Shown here: in pieces, positions 37,001 through 52,000 of the stretch
Numbering within the stretch: the stretch's first letter is position 1
Layout of the letters: each line of letters opens with the position of its first letter
From: Hybos culiciformis
Taxonomy: Eukaryota > Arthropoda > Insecta > Diptera > Hybotidae
Length of the DNA: 64,000 nt
Reading direction: 5' to 3'
NCBI GenBank assembly: GCA_964007475.1
Contig: OZ023274.1
Coordinates: 105,013,372 to 105,077,371, forward strand
Notes under the pieces: generated by a model
The model's input: the letters and a program-made list of their open reading frames with translations, nothing else
Database searches by the model: none
Told to the model about the DNA's origin: nothing
Made by a program: the position numbers and the translations under genes

Positions 37001-40000
37001 TAATCCACCCATATAATCCACCCAAATAATCCACCCATTGGTCCAGAACTCTCATAAACTATCTACTCAGCAAGACTAGTACCTTATACATACATCTAAT
37101 ATTTGTTGTGACACTAAGTTCTATGTGCAACAAATGTGTTAATGAGTTATATACTATGAGAATCTAACATGTTTTCAATGTTTTATAGAATCTACAGGTA
37201 TATAATTTAAGGAGAAAATTTGTAATTAAAGTAAATTCTCTAAGGAAATATCTTAATGCCAAGAAACAAAATAATTTTTCCTTCAACACAATTTAATGTA
37301 TTGGTCTTTATAGAATAAGTTTTAATTTTTTAACATTTATTGATTGCTTCCTCATAATTCTTAATAATACTTTAAGAGAATTACCTTGTAATAATTTATC
37401 TTAAGTGTTAATGCTATTTTCCTATTATTCAACCCAAGAATATTTATGCCAAGTACATTATGTACACTTAAAACATTTTAGATAAAATGTAATGTACTAT
37501 GAAATAAAATTTGGAATTTTAAGTATGTAGGTATACTTGTGTGAAAAAGAAATAAAATTATATTCTTTTGCTAAACTTTATTCGAATATTATATTTATTT
37601 AATTTGAAAACCCAAAAGGATATAATTTAAGTTTCACATCAGTTATCATAACGAGAAAATTCTTATAATAAAATAATCACATAAATTTAAAAAAAAATAA
37701 ACATATAACTTGCTGGTTTTAGGAATGTCATATTTATCTGAAAGTATGCATTAAATGGTATATTAATGTAAGATATTTTGAATACATATAACCCTTTTTA
37801 ATCCCAAATAATCATGTGGGTGATGCTCGGTGATATATGTAGGTGATGTTCGATGACATAAGTTTAAGCTCGTTTGTGAAAGTTTGTTGAGTTGTAACTT
37901 TATTTTCGAGCCCCTAAGACTTCCATTATATTCCATATTTCTTTCTAACATTAATAATTTCCAAGTTCAAAATATAATTTCGTTATTTTGAATATTCGTT
38001 ATGATATTGTTTATACATAATTAACTTTTTAAATATCGATACTTTGATGGATAAATTAAAATATGTAATTATAAATCAATTTTTTTTTTCTACATACATA
38101 ATTATTTTTTATAAATTTTTACTTAATTTTAATCAGAATAAAAACAGAATAAAAAAAAAAATTAAAAATAAATTTTTAACTAAATCAAAAATTCATTATT
38201 CATACGAAATGAAAAAAAAACAACAGAAAATGTTATGAATATTAAATTTAAATTTTCCACACTTATTTTTCAATCTTTAAGTAAAAAGATAAAAAAAATA
38301 TTCATTTTTATTTACAAACATTTTTACATTTTTATAATTTTTAGTTTCAAATTCTTCAAATATAAATAATACATATTATATATTTAAGTATCGTCGGAAA
38401 CGCTCACAGATTGAGTAAGTAATTTTTTTTATCGATTTAAGTTTGATCTGTAAGCTGAAACAATTTATTGATTTTTAAAAGTATAGTTCAATTCGATGAA
38501 GTGAGGAATTTTAAGCACATAGAATCCTGAAGTACTAGGTATTAGTTTTTAAGGTTAATTATTTTTTATGATCCTTTTTGTATTTTTTTAATGAGTTAAA
38601 CATGTCATGTAGCATCGGAAAGTCCACTTTAATTTTGAGCATGAAATCATTAGGAGTTAGTGGGTTATTGAAAAACACTAAAAAGACCGTATGCTTGATG
38701 AATGTTGTACATGCTGATGGATTAATTAGTACGTTCATATAGAAAAAACCAAAAACTGGCACCCAATGCGACAATTTTGGACATAGTAACTCTGCGAGTT
38801 TTACCGACAATATTTTACTTCTTTATGGAATCTATAGTAAAATGTTTAATATGTTGTAATATAAATATTTATTTGATGCAAAGATTTTGTTATTATTTTT
38901 AACATTCGTACAAGTTAATAATTTAAATATTTTGGCAATATGTAACAGAAAAAAGGAACTTCTGTATTCACAAAACAAATAAGAACACAGCTTATGGTAT
39001 TTAAAATTATAAAAAGAAAAAAAGTAATAAGTAAGTAGAACATCAAAGTAAAATTGTTAAATAACTTTTTATTCATAAATTTTCTTTTAGTTCATAATGT
39101 CTTTAAAAAAAAAAAGAAAGGTGAAATTTTATTTCTCAAAATTGCAATCAAAATACAATTAATACTATTAAAGTGAAGAAAGGAACAAAATTTAGTATTT
39201 TAAACAGCCGAAAAATGAGTGGTATTAATGAATAAATATTGATAAATTTATGTTTTGATTTTGATGTTCGCCGAATATGTTCATAATTTATTATTAACTA
39301 TTTTCAAAAACACTGAAGTCGGATTTCTAATCTTACGAAATTTATTATTCAAATTAAGTTAAAGATATGAGACAAAATGGATAAGACATAAAATTATTTA
39401 GTAAACATAATAAAATTCAAATTCAAAAATAAAAAACATTTTAAATTAAATGCCAAAACGATTTTATTTTTTAAACCTGAAATATTTCTTTGGCATGCAC
39501 GGAAAATCTATTTTTTGAGTTGTTCTAATTTGTGAACATTTTCTAAATTTTAGTTTTATTGATTAGCTCTAAACATATGAGAAAAACTTCATGAAACTAT
39601 AATTTTATTTTTGTTTCATTAAAAAAGTTTCTACTCTGTGCGGAATAGGATAAGTATTTAAACAAAATTATAATGATAAAATAAAGTTTCCATAGGAACT
39701 TTTTTATTTTAATTCAGTCACAAATTATATGCTTTAATAAGGGTTTTTTATACCATAAAAATACAAATAAATTTATTTCAAAATTCAATTGCAAATTCTT
39801 TTATAAATAAAATTTAAATTTTTTAATAATAAAAAATAAAAAATAAAAATAAATGTAGGTAGTTGATATTTTGCGTATAATGAAGGTCTGCAGAAAACGA
39901 TATTATTAGACACAGTCTACTCTCGTCCACGTCTAAGTATATTTTTTCATTCATTTACCCAACAAAAATTCTTATATCTCTAAATAGGCGCAGTGAAATA

Positions 40001-43000
40001 AGGCCGCGATAGGTTTTTTGTTGCGGTCTTATTTCATTTTGAAAAATGAAATAAGGCCGCGAAAAAATCCTCGCGGTCTTATTTCATTTTGAAAAAGCGC
40101 CGCAAATCCCACTGACCAACCGCCCGCCCGCCGCCCTGCTGCCCCCTGCCCTGTGTGCTCACCTCACAAGATTACGCGGCCTTATTTCGTTTATAAAAAT
40201 GAAATTAGCCCTCCGAATAATTGTTTTTTTTTGTCGCGGCCTTATTTCATTTTTCAAAACGAAATAAGGCCGCGAGGAATTTTTTGCGGTCTTATTTCAT
40301 TTTTCAAAATGAAATAAGACCGCGAGGATTTTTTCGCGAGGATTTTTTCATTTTGAAAAACGAAATAAGGCCGCGACAAAATCTTCGCGGCCTTATTTCA
40401 TTTTTCAAAATGAAATAAGACCGCAAAAAAAAACGTCGCGGCCTTATTTCCTGCGGCCTTATTTCCATCCCCCCTCTAAATATGTACATTTTATATATGA
40501 TATATATGATTATAGTAAGAAGTGATGAATTTCAAACCAAATGAGATTATTTTATAGTGAAAGATTAATTGGATAAGTAATTAAACATTTTAAATTAAAA
40601 ACAAAAAAAAAACTAATATCTTTAACTTTAATAATTCAGTACCGGAAGGAATTACGAATATTATTAAAAAAAAAAAAAAAATATCACATTACACAAAATC
40701 TCATCCTGTATAATATCAAAATAAAATAATATTTATTGAGAACAAAATAAAAAAATATTCAAGTTTCAATATGGAAAATTCAATACTTTTTTTTGCAAAT
40801 GAATAGAATTCATACAATAATTTCGATAAAATGAAAATACATACTGATAACAAAAAAGTAGGTACCACTACCGTATTATTATTCGTATATTTGTTGTACG
40901 TATTGTATGTATAAAAAAACTCTTATTAATTCCAATTTAATGCTTGAACAAAAATTGTCAAGGGAGCGATTTCAAAATTGAAGTTTTTTTTTTTTTTATT
41001 TATATATTGCACTTGTCTGTACTAAAAAGTTATATATATTTTTAAAGAAAATTGGTATTATTTTTTTTTTTCGAATTGCCATAAAAAGCGTACGAAATAT
41101 ATGTACAGCATAAATATATTGCCTTTTACGTCATACTCTTAATGTATAAATAGTATTTTGAAGATTGAAGGCCTCTCATGGAGAAATTGACGTAAGAAAT
41201 ACATCGTTTGAAATACGTCACTTTAAAACTGTCAAAATAAATAAGAATTAATTTAGGAAAATCTTGGATCTTGGATAACGACAGATCTAAGTTCTGCATC
41301 AAATATAAATGTTACCGAAAAATAATTGTAAACTCGAAAATAGTTTCCCTACCAAAGCGCTGATAGGAATTTCATAGATAAAGCTTCAAATTTGAAGAAA
41401 CAATATTTTCTTGATATTCTAAAATTTTTTTTTCCGCATTTCTTATAAATATAAACTTAAATATAAATTTAGCACGAAATATGAATATATTTATGATTTC
41501 ATTACCTACATTCAAGGTAAAAAAAAAAAAAATTAACTTTTCATCGCATATGAATGTATTTTTTTTTAATTTATATATTCAGTTCACATTCATATATATC
41601 GATAGAGTCATTATTATTACCTTCATTTTTTTTTTCTATAGCAAATAGAAAATCAAGAAGCATTGAATTTTGTGAAATTTGTATTTTTTTTTTCTTGTTG
41701 TATATTTGATCTTAATATCACACCATTTGAATTAAAAATGCAAACTATAAATAAAAATAAGATACATAAATGAATATATAAAGTTCATGCTATGATGATT
41801 AATTTTAGTTCTATGTGTATAATGACTCTTATGTTCACAAATGTCGACTTATAAAATATTTAATTACAAAATATTGATAGTAATATTATTTAGTTACGAA
41901 ATCAATTTTCTTATAATTACTAAATTCCTTTATCTATACATAATTTCAGAAGCTATATCGTGAAATTGCTAATGGAAGCTACAGATACTTATAAACTTTG
42001 ATCTGCAATAAGTTCAACTTTACTTTCCTCTCTTGTTAATTTAATTGTTACTGTTAGATATTATTTAAACAATTATTAATATGTGTAAGCAAGAAAAGTA
42101 AGAAAATTTATTTACTTTTATGGTTAAAGAAAAATTGTTTCTGGCAAAAATCCAATTTTATTTTTGTTAGGATCTATTTTCTTTTTTGTTAAATATTTTT
42201 CTATTTTAAATATTTCAAATTTTTGTTTCTTCTTGTTAAAGAAAAAATATTGGAAATTCTTTCCATAAAATTTTCAATAAAATTATTTTAAGGTTTTTAA
42301 AATCATACAATTTTTTTTTATGAATATTTTTATTTCTATACAATATTCACCAATTTTTGAACGTCTCATAAAGGGTGTTTTTTAAGCTAGATAGAACTTG
42401 GAATTGTAAAAATAACATAAAAAAATTAATTTTAATGAATACATTAACATTCGGTAGAGTTACCTACATTCAGCGTTGTTCAAGCGTGAATCTGTTCATG
42501 ATTGTCTGCCAGAGTATATATTGATCATAAAATTTCGAAACGTAAGCACGGTATGGAAATTTGTATATCAGTGAATCTTTTCGTAAGTAATATTTAATTC
42601 AAAAAACACCATCGAAAACACCCTTAATTATACTATCTAGTCTATATAATGACCAATTATTTTTAAATTTGTGGAAGCAGTTTCTTTTATTTTATCGTAT
42701 AGAAACTTTTTTATACGAAAATACTGTCGCAAACACAAATTAGATAAACACTGGTCAATAACATAAAGCAACTATTTAAATGCTAGAAGCTAAGGCATTT
42801 CAACTTAACATGTTAATGTGGTAAACTGAAAGAAATAACAAAGTACTTATTATAATTGTGCCAAAAGAATTTAATAAAAAATTTGTTCTTTCTATCAAAG
42901 AACGAAATTAAATTGATTTAAGATCTTTAGGTTGATACGGTAGTAGCATATAAAAAAAAATATTTGCATCTTATTAATTGGATTCACTTCCTTTAAAAGT

Positions 43001-46000
43001 ACATTGTCATATAAAAATTTTATACCATCATCGTTAGAGGGAAGAAGAATAATAAATTCACAATTTTTTAATACACATATCATAACTTAATACTTAGTTA
43101 TAAATTATCATAAGTTTGAATATATGGCATAAAATTTATAATTATTTTATGTGATGTTATTATTAATGTATGTGTAATTTTTTTAAACCCCATTCATCAT
43201 GGCTTGATGATGATGATGAGAAAAATCTAATATATATATATTGAGATATAGCCTTAAGTGAATAATAGCTTCAGGTTATGCTATGAGAGAATATTAAATC
43301 ATAATATTTTTATATAAAAAAAAATATACAAAATATAGGTTTATAATTAAAAAAAAAAAAAATGAATTATGCTGGAAGCTACAAGAGCATCTTTCATTTT
43401 CAATAAATTTTAAATCAATCATGAATATGTCATATTTTTTTACCATAGTACGTACTTATTTCAAAATTTACTGAACATGTGAAGTGTAAATGAAAATTTT
43501 TTAAATAATCACGCACTAAACAAATTAGAAACCACTTTATGATGCAATTATTATCAAATAAACATATAATATTTATTTTTTTTTTTGATAAATTCTTGTA
43601 ATATTTTATACCTATAGAAATTAATTTATTTGTTTTTTTTTTTTTTTTGTTGAATATCTAATAGATTTTACATTATGTGAACATAGTTAAAAAAAAAAAT
43701 TATTTTTTAATTATATTTTTATATGGCATTTATGATGGTAATAAATGTAATTTAAATACTATTAAATCAAAAATGTTTGTTATTTGGTAATATACGATGG
43801 CTAGGTTTAAGATTCACATTAATATTTATTGGAAGCTGCATTTATCAAAATAAATCAAAAAGCGAAAACTTTTCATGGTATTAGGAGTTAGGATGTTTTT
43901 TCTTTATACATAATTACATAACTTTCAATCTAGAGCCGTTTAACTTCACTTTAAACTTTACGAATCTGTTTGACATCTATTCGAGTAATACGACACATAT
44001 TTAATCAAGCCGGTTCAAGGAATTTACTTAGTACAATTTTTTAAGTATATATTCACATTTGTATGTGGCTATGCATAACATCAATATTGTATGCATAATA
44101 TGTATAATAATAGTGTCAAAATAATAATAAAACTCTAAGCAAATATTTAGAAAAAATAAATCCTATACCTTGTCCCAGTTTTAAAACACTGTCAAACCAT
44201 TACAACAAATAATTTATTTTAATAATTGATTTAAAAAAATTAATGATTTTTACATCAATTCATTGAAATTAAATAATAATTAATAATGATTATTATAAAA
44301 ATATTTAATTTAGATTAATTTGAATATAAAGATTGAACGATAGTAGCACTTAGCACAGCACAATAGATTGATTTTATTAAAAACTCAATTTTTATTATGA
44401 CTGGAGCATATTCTCTTAGTTACTATTTATGTGGAAAATTTGTTTATAAATATTTATGATTATCTTCCTTATCATTTAATTAATCTTCCATTAATTATTT
44501 GCTTTACATATGAGTTTTTCAAAAGCAGTGAATATATTTTTTTTCTGCCAAAATCATACAATTAAAAATATCGCGGTTAAAAATACTAGGTATGTTCAAA
44601 AAGAAATTTAATTTTATATATACTTAATATGTTAATATATAACTATAATTATAATGGTTATTTTATACACATAACTCTTCCTCTAAACATTTCCCAATTC
44701 AGTTTTAATTTTATAATCGGTCAGTTTAATTCCATTTTAATTAAAAACCATTTTAACCGACAACAACATTTAACCGACCAAAATAATTTTAATACAACAA
44801 AATTGAAATTTAGAAAATCTCTTCCTTTTATAATTTATATATTCAAAAATTGTTATAAAAGTAAAATTAGCGTAATTATTATAAGTGCGTGAAAAATAAA
44901 TAGTTGTTTTTTCTATCGTTTTTTTTTTACTATATTTATAACTATCATAGTTTTGTAATAATTGCTTTGGAAACTAAAATATTTGTTATATATGTATATG
45001 GTCAAAACTTATAATAGCAGTAGTTTGTGTAAAAAAAATCAATTGACTAAAAACAAAAATTTAAAAAAAATTTCCTCATTTATACTAAAAAATTATTGCA
45101 TAATATTATTTATTTTTAAATATTTTATTTATTAGCATCTTTTATTTATATATATAACTATATATACCTACTATCAAAAACTATACCTACCTATATATAT
45201 TTTTTTTTAAACTTTATTTACCTTTTATATTATTGCCTTATAAAATATAAGAAAAAAAATTTTGTATGTTCATATATAGAAAAAAAAATTTTTTAAATCT
45301 CATTTATCCAAAAATGAAGTTCATTCAAATAAAATCACATAATAATAAATTTGTTTTTATATACAATATAGCCATGGTCGTCGTAGCGTACTCAGTATAC
45401 TTTATTTTACAGAAAAAAAAAAATTGTGTACATTTTTCATTTAGCCCCCTTTAATACAAAAAAAAAAAAAAACCTTTTGGAAAATTGCAATGTTTGGAAA
45501 AATAAATTTTGATATTGTATTAAAATTGAAAAAAAAATTTAAGTGGGATGTGTGTGTAATATTTACTTTAACATTAAATAACACTTTTATGTGTCTGTAT
45601 ACATTATATGGTTTTCAAACATATTATGTGTTTGAGCTGGGAAAATTTATTTGTGATTTTTTAACTTATCGGAATTTGTTTATTTTTTTACACAGTTTCA
45701 ACAAATTAAGTTGTTTTTAAAAAGAAAAAAAATTGATTATGTGAAAAATTTGAACCAATTTTCTCAATAATGTGCTTTATAGAAATTATCGAAGTTTTTT
45801 TTCTCCTGCTGTGAATATTTTTGTCCTACATTTATTTTTAACTAACATTATTCCCAGCCTAATGAAAAAATTTTCATTATTCAAGGCACCTGAGCCTTCT
45901 ACTCGTTTCATCTACAATCCTTATTAATTCGCTAACCTACACTTTATAATTCGTTAACCCTCCTATCCTAATCCCTTATACATTATACATATTTCTTTAC

Positions 46001-49000
46001 AACATTGCCACTCTTTTATTTTCCTCCCATTGAATGATTTCCCAATTTCAGTATAGTGTTTCTTCTTTAGAAATTTTAACTTTTTCAATTTAAAAATTAT
46101 TTTTTTTTTTTAAATCTTATCGTTATATACTCTTTATACTTTAAATGGTCGCGTTTTTATAAAAAAAAACTCTTTTTACACTATTATGTACATTGTACAT
46201 CTCAAAATTTAATATATATTTATATTTACTTATATTCCCAAAGATCGTTAGAAAGAANNNNNNNNNNNNNNNNNNNNNNNNNNNNNNNNNNNNNNNNNNN
46301 NNNNNNNNNNNNNNNNNNNNNNNNNNNNNNNNNNNNNNNNNNNNNNNNNNNNNNNNNNNNNNNNNNNNNNNNNNNNNNNNNNNNNNNNNNNNNNNNNNNN
46401 NNNNNNNNNNNNNNNNNNNNNNNNNNNNNNNNNNNNNNNNNNNNNNNNNNNNNNNNNATTCATAAATGTAGGTAATTTGGGGAAAGATTTTTCACCTAAA
46501 TTTATTTTTCAACTTGAAAAGAAAAATTTCAACGTCAGCATAATATACATAAACATTATGCTTTATGCTACAATTCATTTTTGAGTTTTTTTTTTTTGGA
46601 TGTTGTCCAAATTTAATTTGAATCAAAAATAAATAGAAGAACATTTTAAATAAGTTTTTTTTTTTAAATTTAAAGTGATATCAAAGAAAATTTTTTTAAT
46701 AAAAAATATTAAAAAAAAAAAAATGACATTGCATTCTGCATCAAATCTGTATATATAGGAAATTTTTTTTGGTCATGCTCAGCATAATAAATTATTAAAA
46801 GAAATATGAATTTAAAGATGTTTGCGAAAAAGTTTTAGGTTTTCTTAAAATTTTTTGGAAAAAAAAAAATGATCGAAATAAATTTTATTTTGAATTTCAA
46901 TTTTAAATAAATTTAAAACTTAAGAAAAATGACATAGAGATTTAAAGTTTCTTTCATTGCAGGAAAAAAAATTTATCTTATTCAGAAATATCGAAAAAAA
47001 AAGAAGACGCCTTGAAAAGGTCCATAAATTTATTTACATTTCCTTGAATTTTAAAAATAATAATATAAAAAGTATAACGTAAAAAATCTCTAATGTGAAA
47101 CCCCTAACTTGGAAAATAAAAATTTAAAACTTTTTTATTTCCAGAAAAAATTATAAAAGTTATGAATTATGATTTTTTACTAGTTTGAGCTGCTTGTTAT
47201 TAATTTGTTTTTCATTTGAAAAACAAAACTATATAAAAATCATTCGATCTTTTTTTGTTGTTGAAACAAACATAATAAATAACATTCATTCTAAGGGTGT
47301 CAACAAGGTGCCAAATACATTTCTCGTAAAATATTTTTGGTTTTCAAAAAACAATTTTTATCTCCATATTTATTTCATACATGTCATATATATAGAAAAT
47401 GCTTTAAATAGAGAGTCGATTCACAAAAATTGAAGTCGCTTGAAATTTGAAACCAAAAACATCAATGTTCACCACACATTTTGCAATTTATATTGTATCA
47501 AATCTAAACTTAGAATTTCGGTTTAAATAGGAAACCTTTATTGGCTTTTAAAATGTTAAAATCCAAAACTTTTATAATTCAGGAAGAAAAAAAACATTCT
47601 TCACTGGCTTTTTTTTGTTCTCTGGGGTTTTTAGCAATTTTATTTTTATTTCTCTATTTTTTTTTTCCATTAGTTAAAGAAACACAATATTGGCCATTTA
47701 AGTGCTAGTGGTAAAATGAATAAAAATTATTACTAAAGAATAATTAAATTTTTTTCAAGATTAAGAAATAACATATATCCCTTGTATATTCTTCAATTTT
47801 GGTATAATTAAGATTCTTAAATTTTGAATTTTGTTTTTTTGTGCTATAGATCTAGAGAGATATAATTAGCTCTTATCGACTTATGACTGATATTAAAACC
47901 AAGCTTTTCTTGTCGCTTTTGTATCAAATACAATATTAACAATCTATGAGATTACTTTGAATATCAATCTGTGATTTTAATAGCTTTATTGTTTTCTTTA
48001 ATTTTTAATTATAAATCCGCTAATTATTTAATAATTTCGACATTATAAGTCATAAAAAATACACTTTATTTCTTTATGATTGCACTGAAAACCTCAGGCT
48101 GAAAGAAACTTTTAATAATTTTTTTTTATAAAACACTCAATTAATAAGCTTTGATAATTCCAATATTGTTTTTAAGTATTTTCAAACAATATTTTTTGAT
48201 CTATACTTATTAATTCCGAAAAGTGGTTTTATAACTTTGTTTTGATTGCCCAACAAATCTAAATCAAAATTTAGAAACGATTTTAAAAATTATCTAAAAC
48301 TTAACTACGATATTATATATAGGTTTTATTAAAAATACCATACTTTTTTTTCCAATCAAAAAAATTTTAATTAAAAATACAAATGCCCAAACACGTTCTA
48401 TGTGTATGGTGTATGTATGTGGTTAAAATACATTTCAATTGAAAAAACCAATTACTCTTATGAATGTTTTTTTTATTCGCATCATTTGAAAATAATAATA
48501 CATATATTTTTTTTTATAATTTTATGCGGAATTAAAAGCTGCACAAATTATATTCTACAGGCTCTAATGGTGGTGGTAAATATTTAAATCTGGTTTGGAA
48601 TAAAATCAAAAAAATTTATTTATTTCTACGGAATTGATTTAATGTTAATGAGAATTAAAAAGGGTATTATTTCAAATTATATATTTGATATAAATTTCAA
48701 GAAAATTTCCGCCAAAACTTTCGAAAATTATGTGTAACATTCATAGTTCATACCTATGTTCAAAATCTGAAATATTTCTTTTAGATAATATTGCTGAGAA
48801 TTAGATATATGTAACACTATTTTCTTGACACGGAAAATAATTATATCATTTATAGATTTATTTATACAGCAATATTTTAAATTTATTTTCTAATTTTTCT
48901 TTATCATATATATCTACATTAATTTACCCTTTTTTTTAAGCAATATTATAAGCATATTAAATTCAAGTTTACAGTATATTTAATGGATTTTTTTTTTTAA

Positions 49001-52000
49001 ATATAATATGTAACTTCAGTTTTCAAGAAAGTAGTAAAAAAGGATTAAGTGCTGCACATAACATATATATATAATAATGTAATATTATTTTATCATTTTG
49101 TCGTATACTTGACGCTGAATATTAGCTTACTTTATAATAATTGCTTCAGTAATTTTATTAAGATTTCATGAAAGAATGTTATAGAATTTCAATTTGAACA
49201 CCTTTAAATACCTCATTATTATTAATGTACTGTGGATAATAAAATTAAAAGTGAGTGAAAATTTTGTGAATTTCTTAAATGTTTTCAAAATCAATATATA
49301 TGTATATAAAGAAAATATGGCTTTTGATGAAAATAAACATGAAAAGTTGTTAGGCGATAAAATATTATACGTTTAACATTCTCTTCAACAGAAATGTTAT
49401 ATTCTTTGTTTAAATTTCTATTTAATATTTTAAAAATGACCTTCATTTTCAGATACCTTAAAGAAAAATTAATCAAAAATTTTTGTTAGTTATATCATTC
49501 TAAGGGTAGAACAACAAAAAAACAATTTTTATAATGAAGGTATATAATGAACCTTTTCCATTTGATTAAAAGATTTATTTTTTTTTGGAAAATTTTTATT
49601 TTATGTATATTCTTAAGCAAATTTTACAGTTTATCTATATTATAAGCCAGTGTCAGTATAAATAAGGTTTGATAGAATTTTAACTATCTTAATAACATTA
49701 TAATTACATTGAAAAATTTAGTGAATGCGATTTTATTTCCCATATTGAACTATACTTAGTTTCTTTGCGTTTACATACCAACCTCTCTTTTTTATCACTT
49801 TCAAATTAAATTAAAAGTTTATACTTAGGAACAGAGTTACGAGTATAATCTAATTTATAAAAAATTTCATATAATTAAACACGTATTTTTCTTTTCAAAC
49901 AAGGTCCACCGATTATTCCTTAATTGTCTTGTCAAAAAAAAAAACGCTTTTCCATGATTCAGAATTCAATTTAAAATAAAAAAAAGAAAGAAAAGAATTT
50001 AAAAGAAAAACAAAAACATAACACAAAATAATATTACTAACATCTATTACAAAGTTTCATTTTCCCATTATTTTTATATTATGTGGTAAAATCTTTTATA
50101 TTTCAATATTATTATAATATTATAGGAATACTAAATATCTAAGTAGTATATTATATTTATTTTATCCTGTGTAATATTTTCGTTTCTTTGAAGCAAATAT
50201 ATATACAGTATATATTTACAACTTTCTTTTTAGCAAAAAAAGATAAATCTTTCTTTAGACTTTAGGTTAAAATCATTTTATTCTCTATAGAAATATGGAT
50301 GGAATTAAGAAAATTAATGAATCCAAAGCCTTAGGATACTAATAAAGTTAAGAGTTCTTCTTTTGTTATATATCAAATAATTTTTTTTTCTTCGTCTTTA
50401 AATTTAAATTAATACTAAAAGAGAATAATGTTTTGAACCAAAAATTTGATGTTACACATTATTTTTTTTCTTGCATTTTAATAATATAAATATATATATA
50501 ATATAGAATTTTAGGCTGCTGGTACTGAAATATAAGAATAAAAGGAAAATACAAATCATTTAGTAGACTTCTTAGCATTAAGAAAATTTTTAAGATATTC
50601 ATAGGGCATTTTTGCTTTTGTTTCTTTTTAGTTAACTCTAATGAGAGACAAATTTATTAGAAATCAGTTGTTGTAGTATTCTAGATGGTATTTTAGCTCG
50701 TTAGTATCTACATACATTAAATTATATAATATTTTGACATATGATTTGAATTTATTATTGTTATATTTATATATATAAACTACATGTACTACTATGTCTT
50801 TTATGAATTCTAAAATTATATATTCTGACAATTACCTAAAACCAGTCACACGACTTGCACAATGTACATTATTTCATATACTGATAATTTATTATCCACA
50901 GGTGGTTCAACTCAACATTCGACAAGATAGAAAGAATAAGAAATTTTCTGCAAACTTTCTAATTTCGTATACATTTTGCTTATTTAAAGAATTATGTTAA
51001 ATTATTTTTATTGACCACTTGTTGAATTTTATCATAATCATATTATTTCCTCATAATTTCCTGAAAGTGTCATAATTATCTAAGATTAAGCTTTATAGAC
51101 ATTTATTTTGTTTTTACATTATTAACCAGAGACAGAAGCAAACCTTTTGCATAGTTTCTCAACACTAAAGTTGGAATTGAAAAAAAAAAAAAACTCTAGC
51201 TTAGTCCATTCAAGTTTAGTAATTTGTAATTTTATTGATATGCATTTGAAATAAAAACATTTATTTATTTTGTATTCACACTATTGCTGTTGTTTTTTAA
51301 AACCTACAAGGTCGAAATGCGAAATGTTTGCGTTTCATTGAGTCTAATATCATCAAAACTAAAGGTATATTCAATATCCTTGGATTTTACTTTACATTTA
51401 TATTCTTTTATTCGTTTTACAATGTCTATACTTAAGAAATCTATATTAGAATTCATTCAAGTTTTAATTTCCATTCATATTTTACTTAATATCTTTTTTA
51501 ACAGATTCAATGAAACGGCAAAAAATCATTTTTAATTTCAAATATGCATCAATTCTTATTCTCCACTAAAAATTTTATATTTTTATATCCTTAAAAAAAA
51601 TTCCCTCCTTTAATCTACTTATATTAATAGTTTCTCATTTGCACAAAGCTTGTCGAAATTTTTCATTGTTTCAGCTTTTAGAATATTGATTGCTTCTTTT
51701 TCATTATACTTTATTTCATTTTATGTTAAGAATAATGAATTTTGTATTCATTTACTCATATATATGTATGATATTTTGTCATCGATGCAATAAAGGAATT
51801 ATAAACTTCTTAATTGCGTTTTTGTAAAACATTGCACAATTTTGTTGATACTGTTTCTATTTGGATTACTATAGATGTACTAATATATACAAAACATAAT
51901 ATCAAGAAATCAATAATTTATAATGGTAAAAACATAGTTATTATAATCAAATTAACTATTTTTGGTGCAATTAAAAAAAAAATATAATTTTGCTAGCAAA

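Larger units (their letters stand above)
23947..37067. mobile_element. Polinton/Maverick (adintovirus-like) element, full length, 13.1 kb
   Basis: The ends are AGTAGATAGTTTATGAGAG at 23947 and its reverse complement CTCATAAACTATCTACT ending 37067, so termini are AG...CT as usual for Polintons. Between TIRs of about 0.84 and 0.89 kb lie ten protein genes. The OB-fold-like candidate and the integrase are on +. PolB and a cluster of seven (ATPase, two small virion-type proteins, an unassigned Lys-rich protein, penton-like protein, major capsid protein, protease) are on -. All frames are open over their full expected length. The expected 6-bp target duplication is not seen (ACAAAC left, CAGCAA right). 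The element sits in an intron of calbindin-32. Family knowledge: Polintons are self-synthesising DNA transposons that encode virion proteins and use protein-primed replication. Confidence 0.96.

Noticed and set aside
38559..38810. 83-aa minus-strand open frame in a less AT-rich patch
   Set aside because: No recognised domain and no splice context; could be a relic, but not supportable as a gene.
40221..40489. Open frames with repeated FKMKxxRxRxFxR-type units
   Set aside because: Products of the palindromic words in hairpin element 2.
46193..46465. Two open frames crossing the N run
   Set aside because: Artefact of treating N as open sequence.
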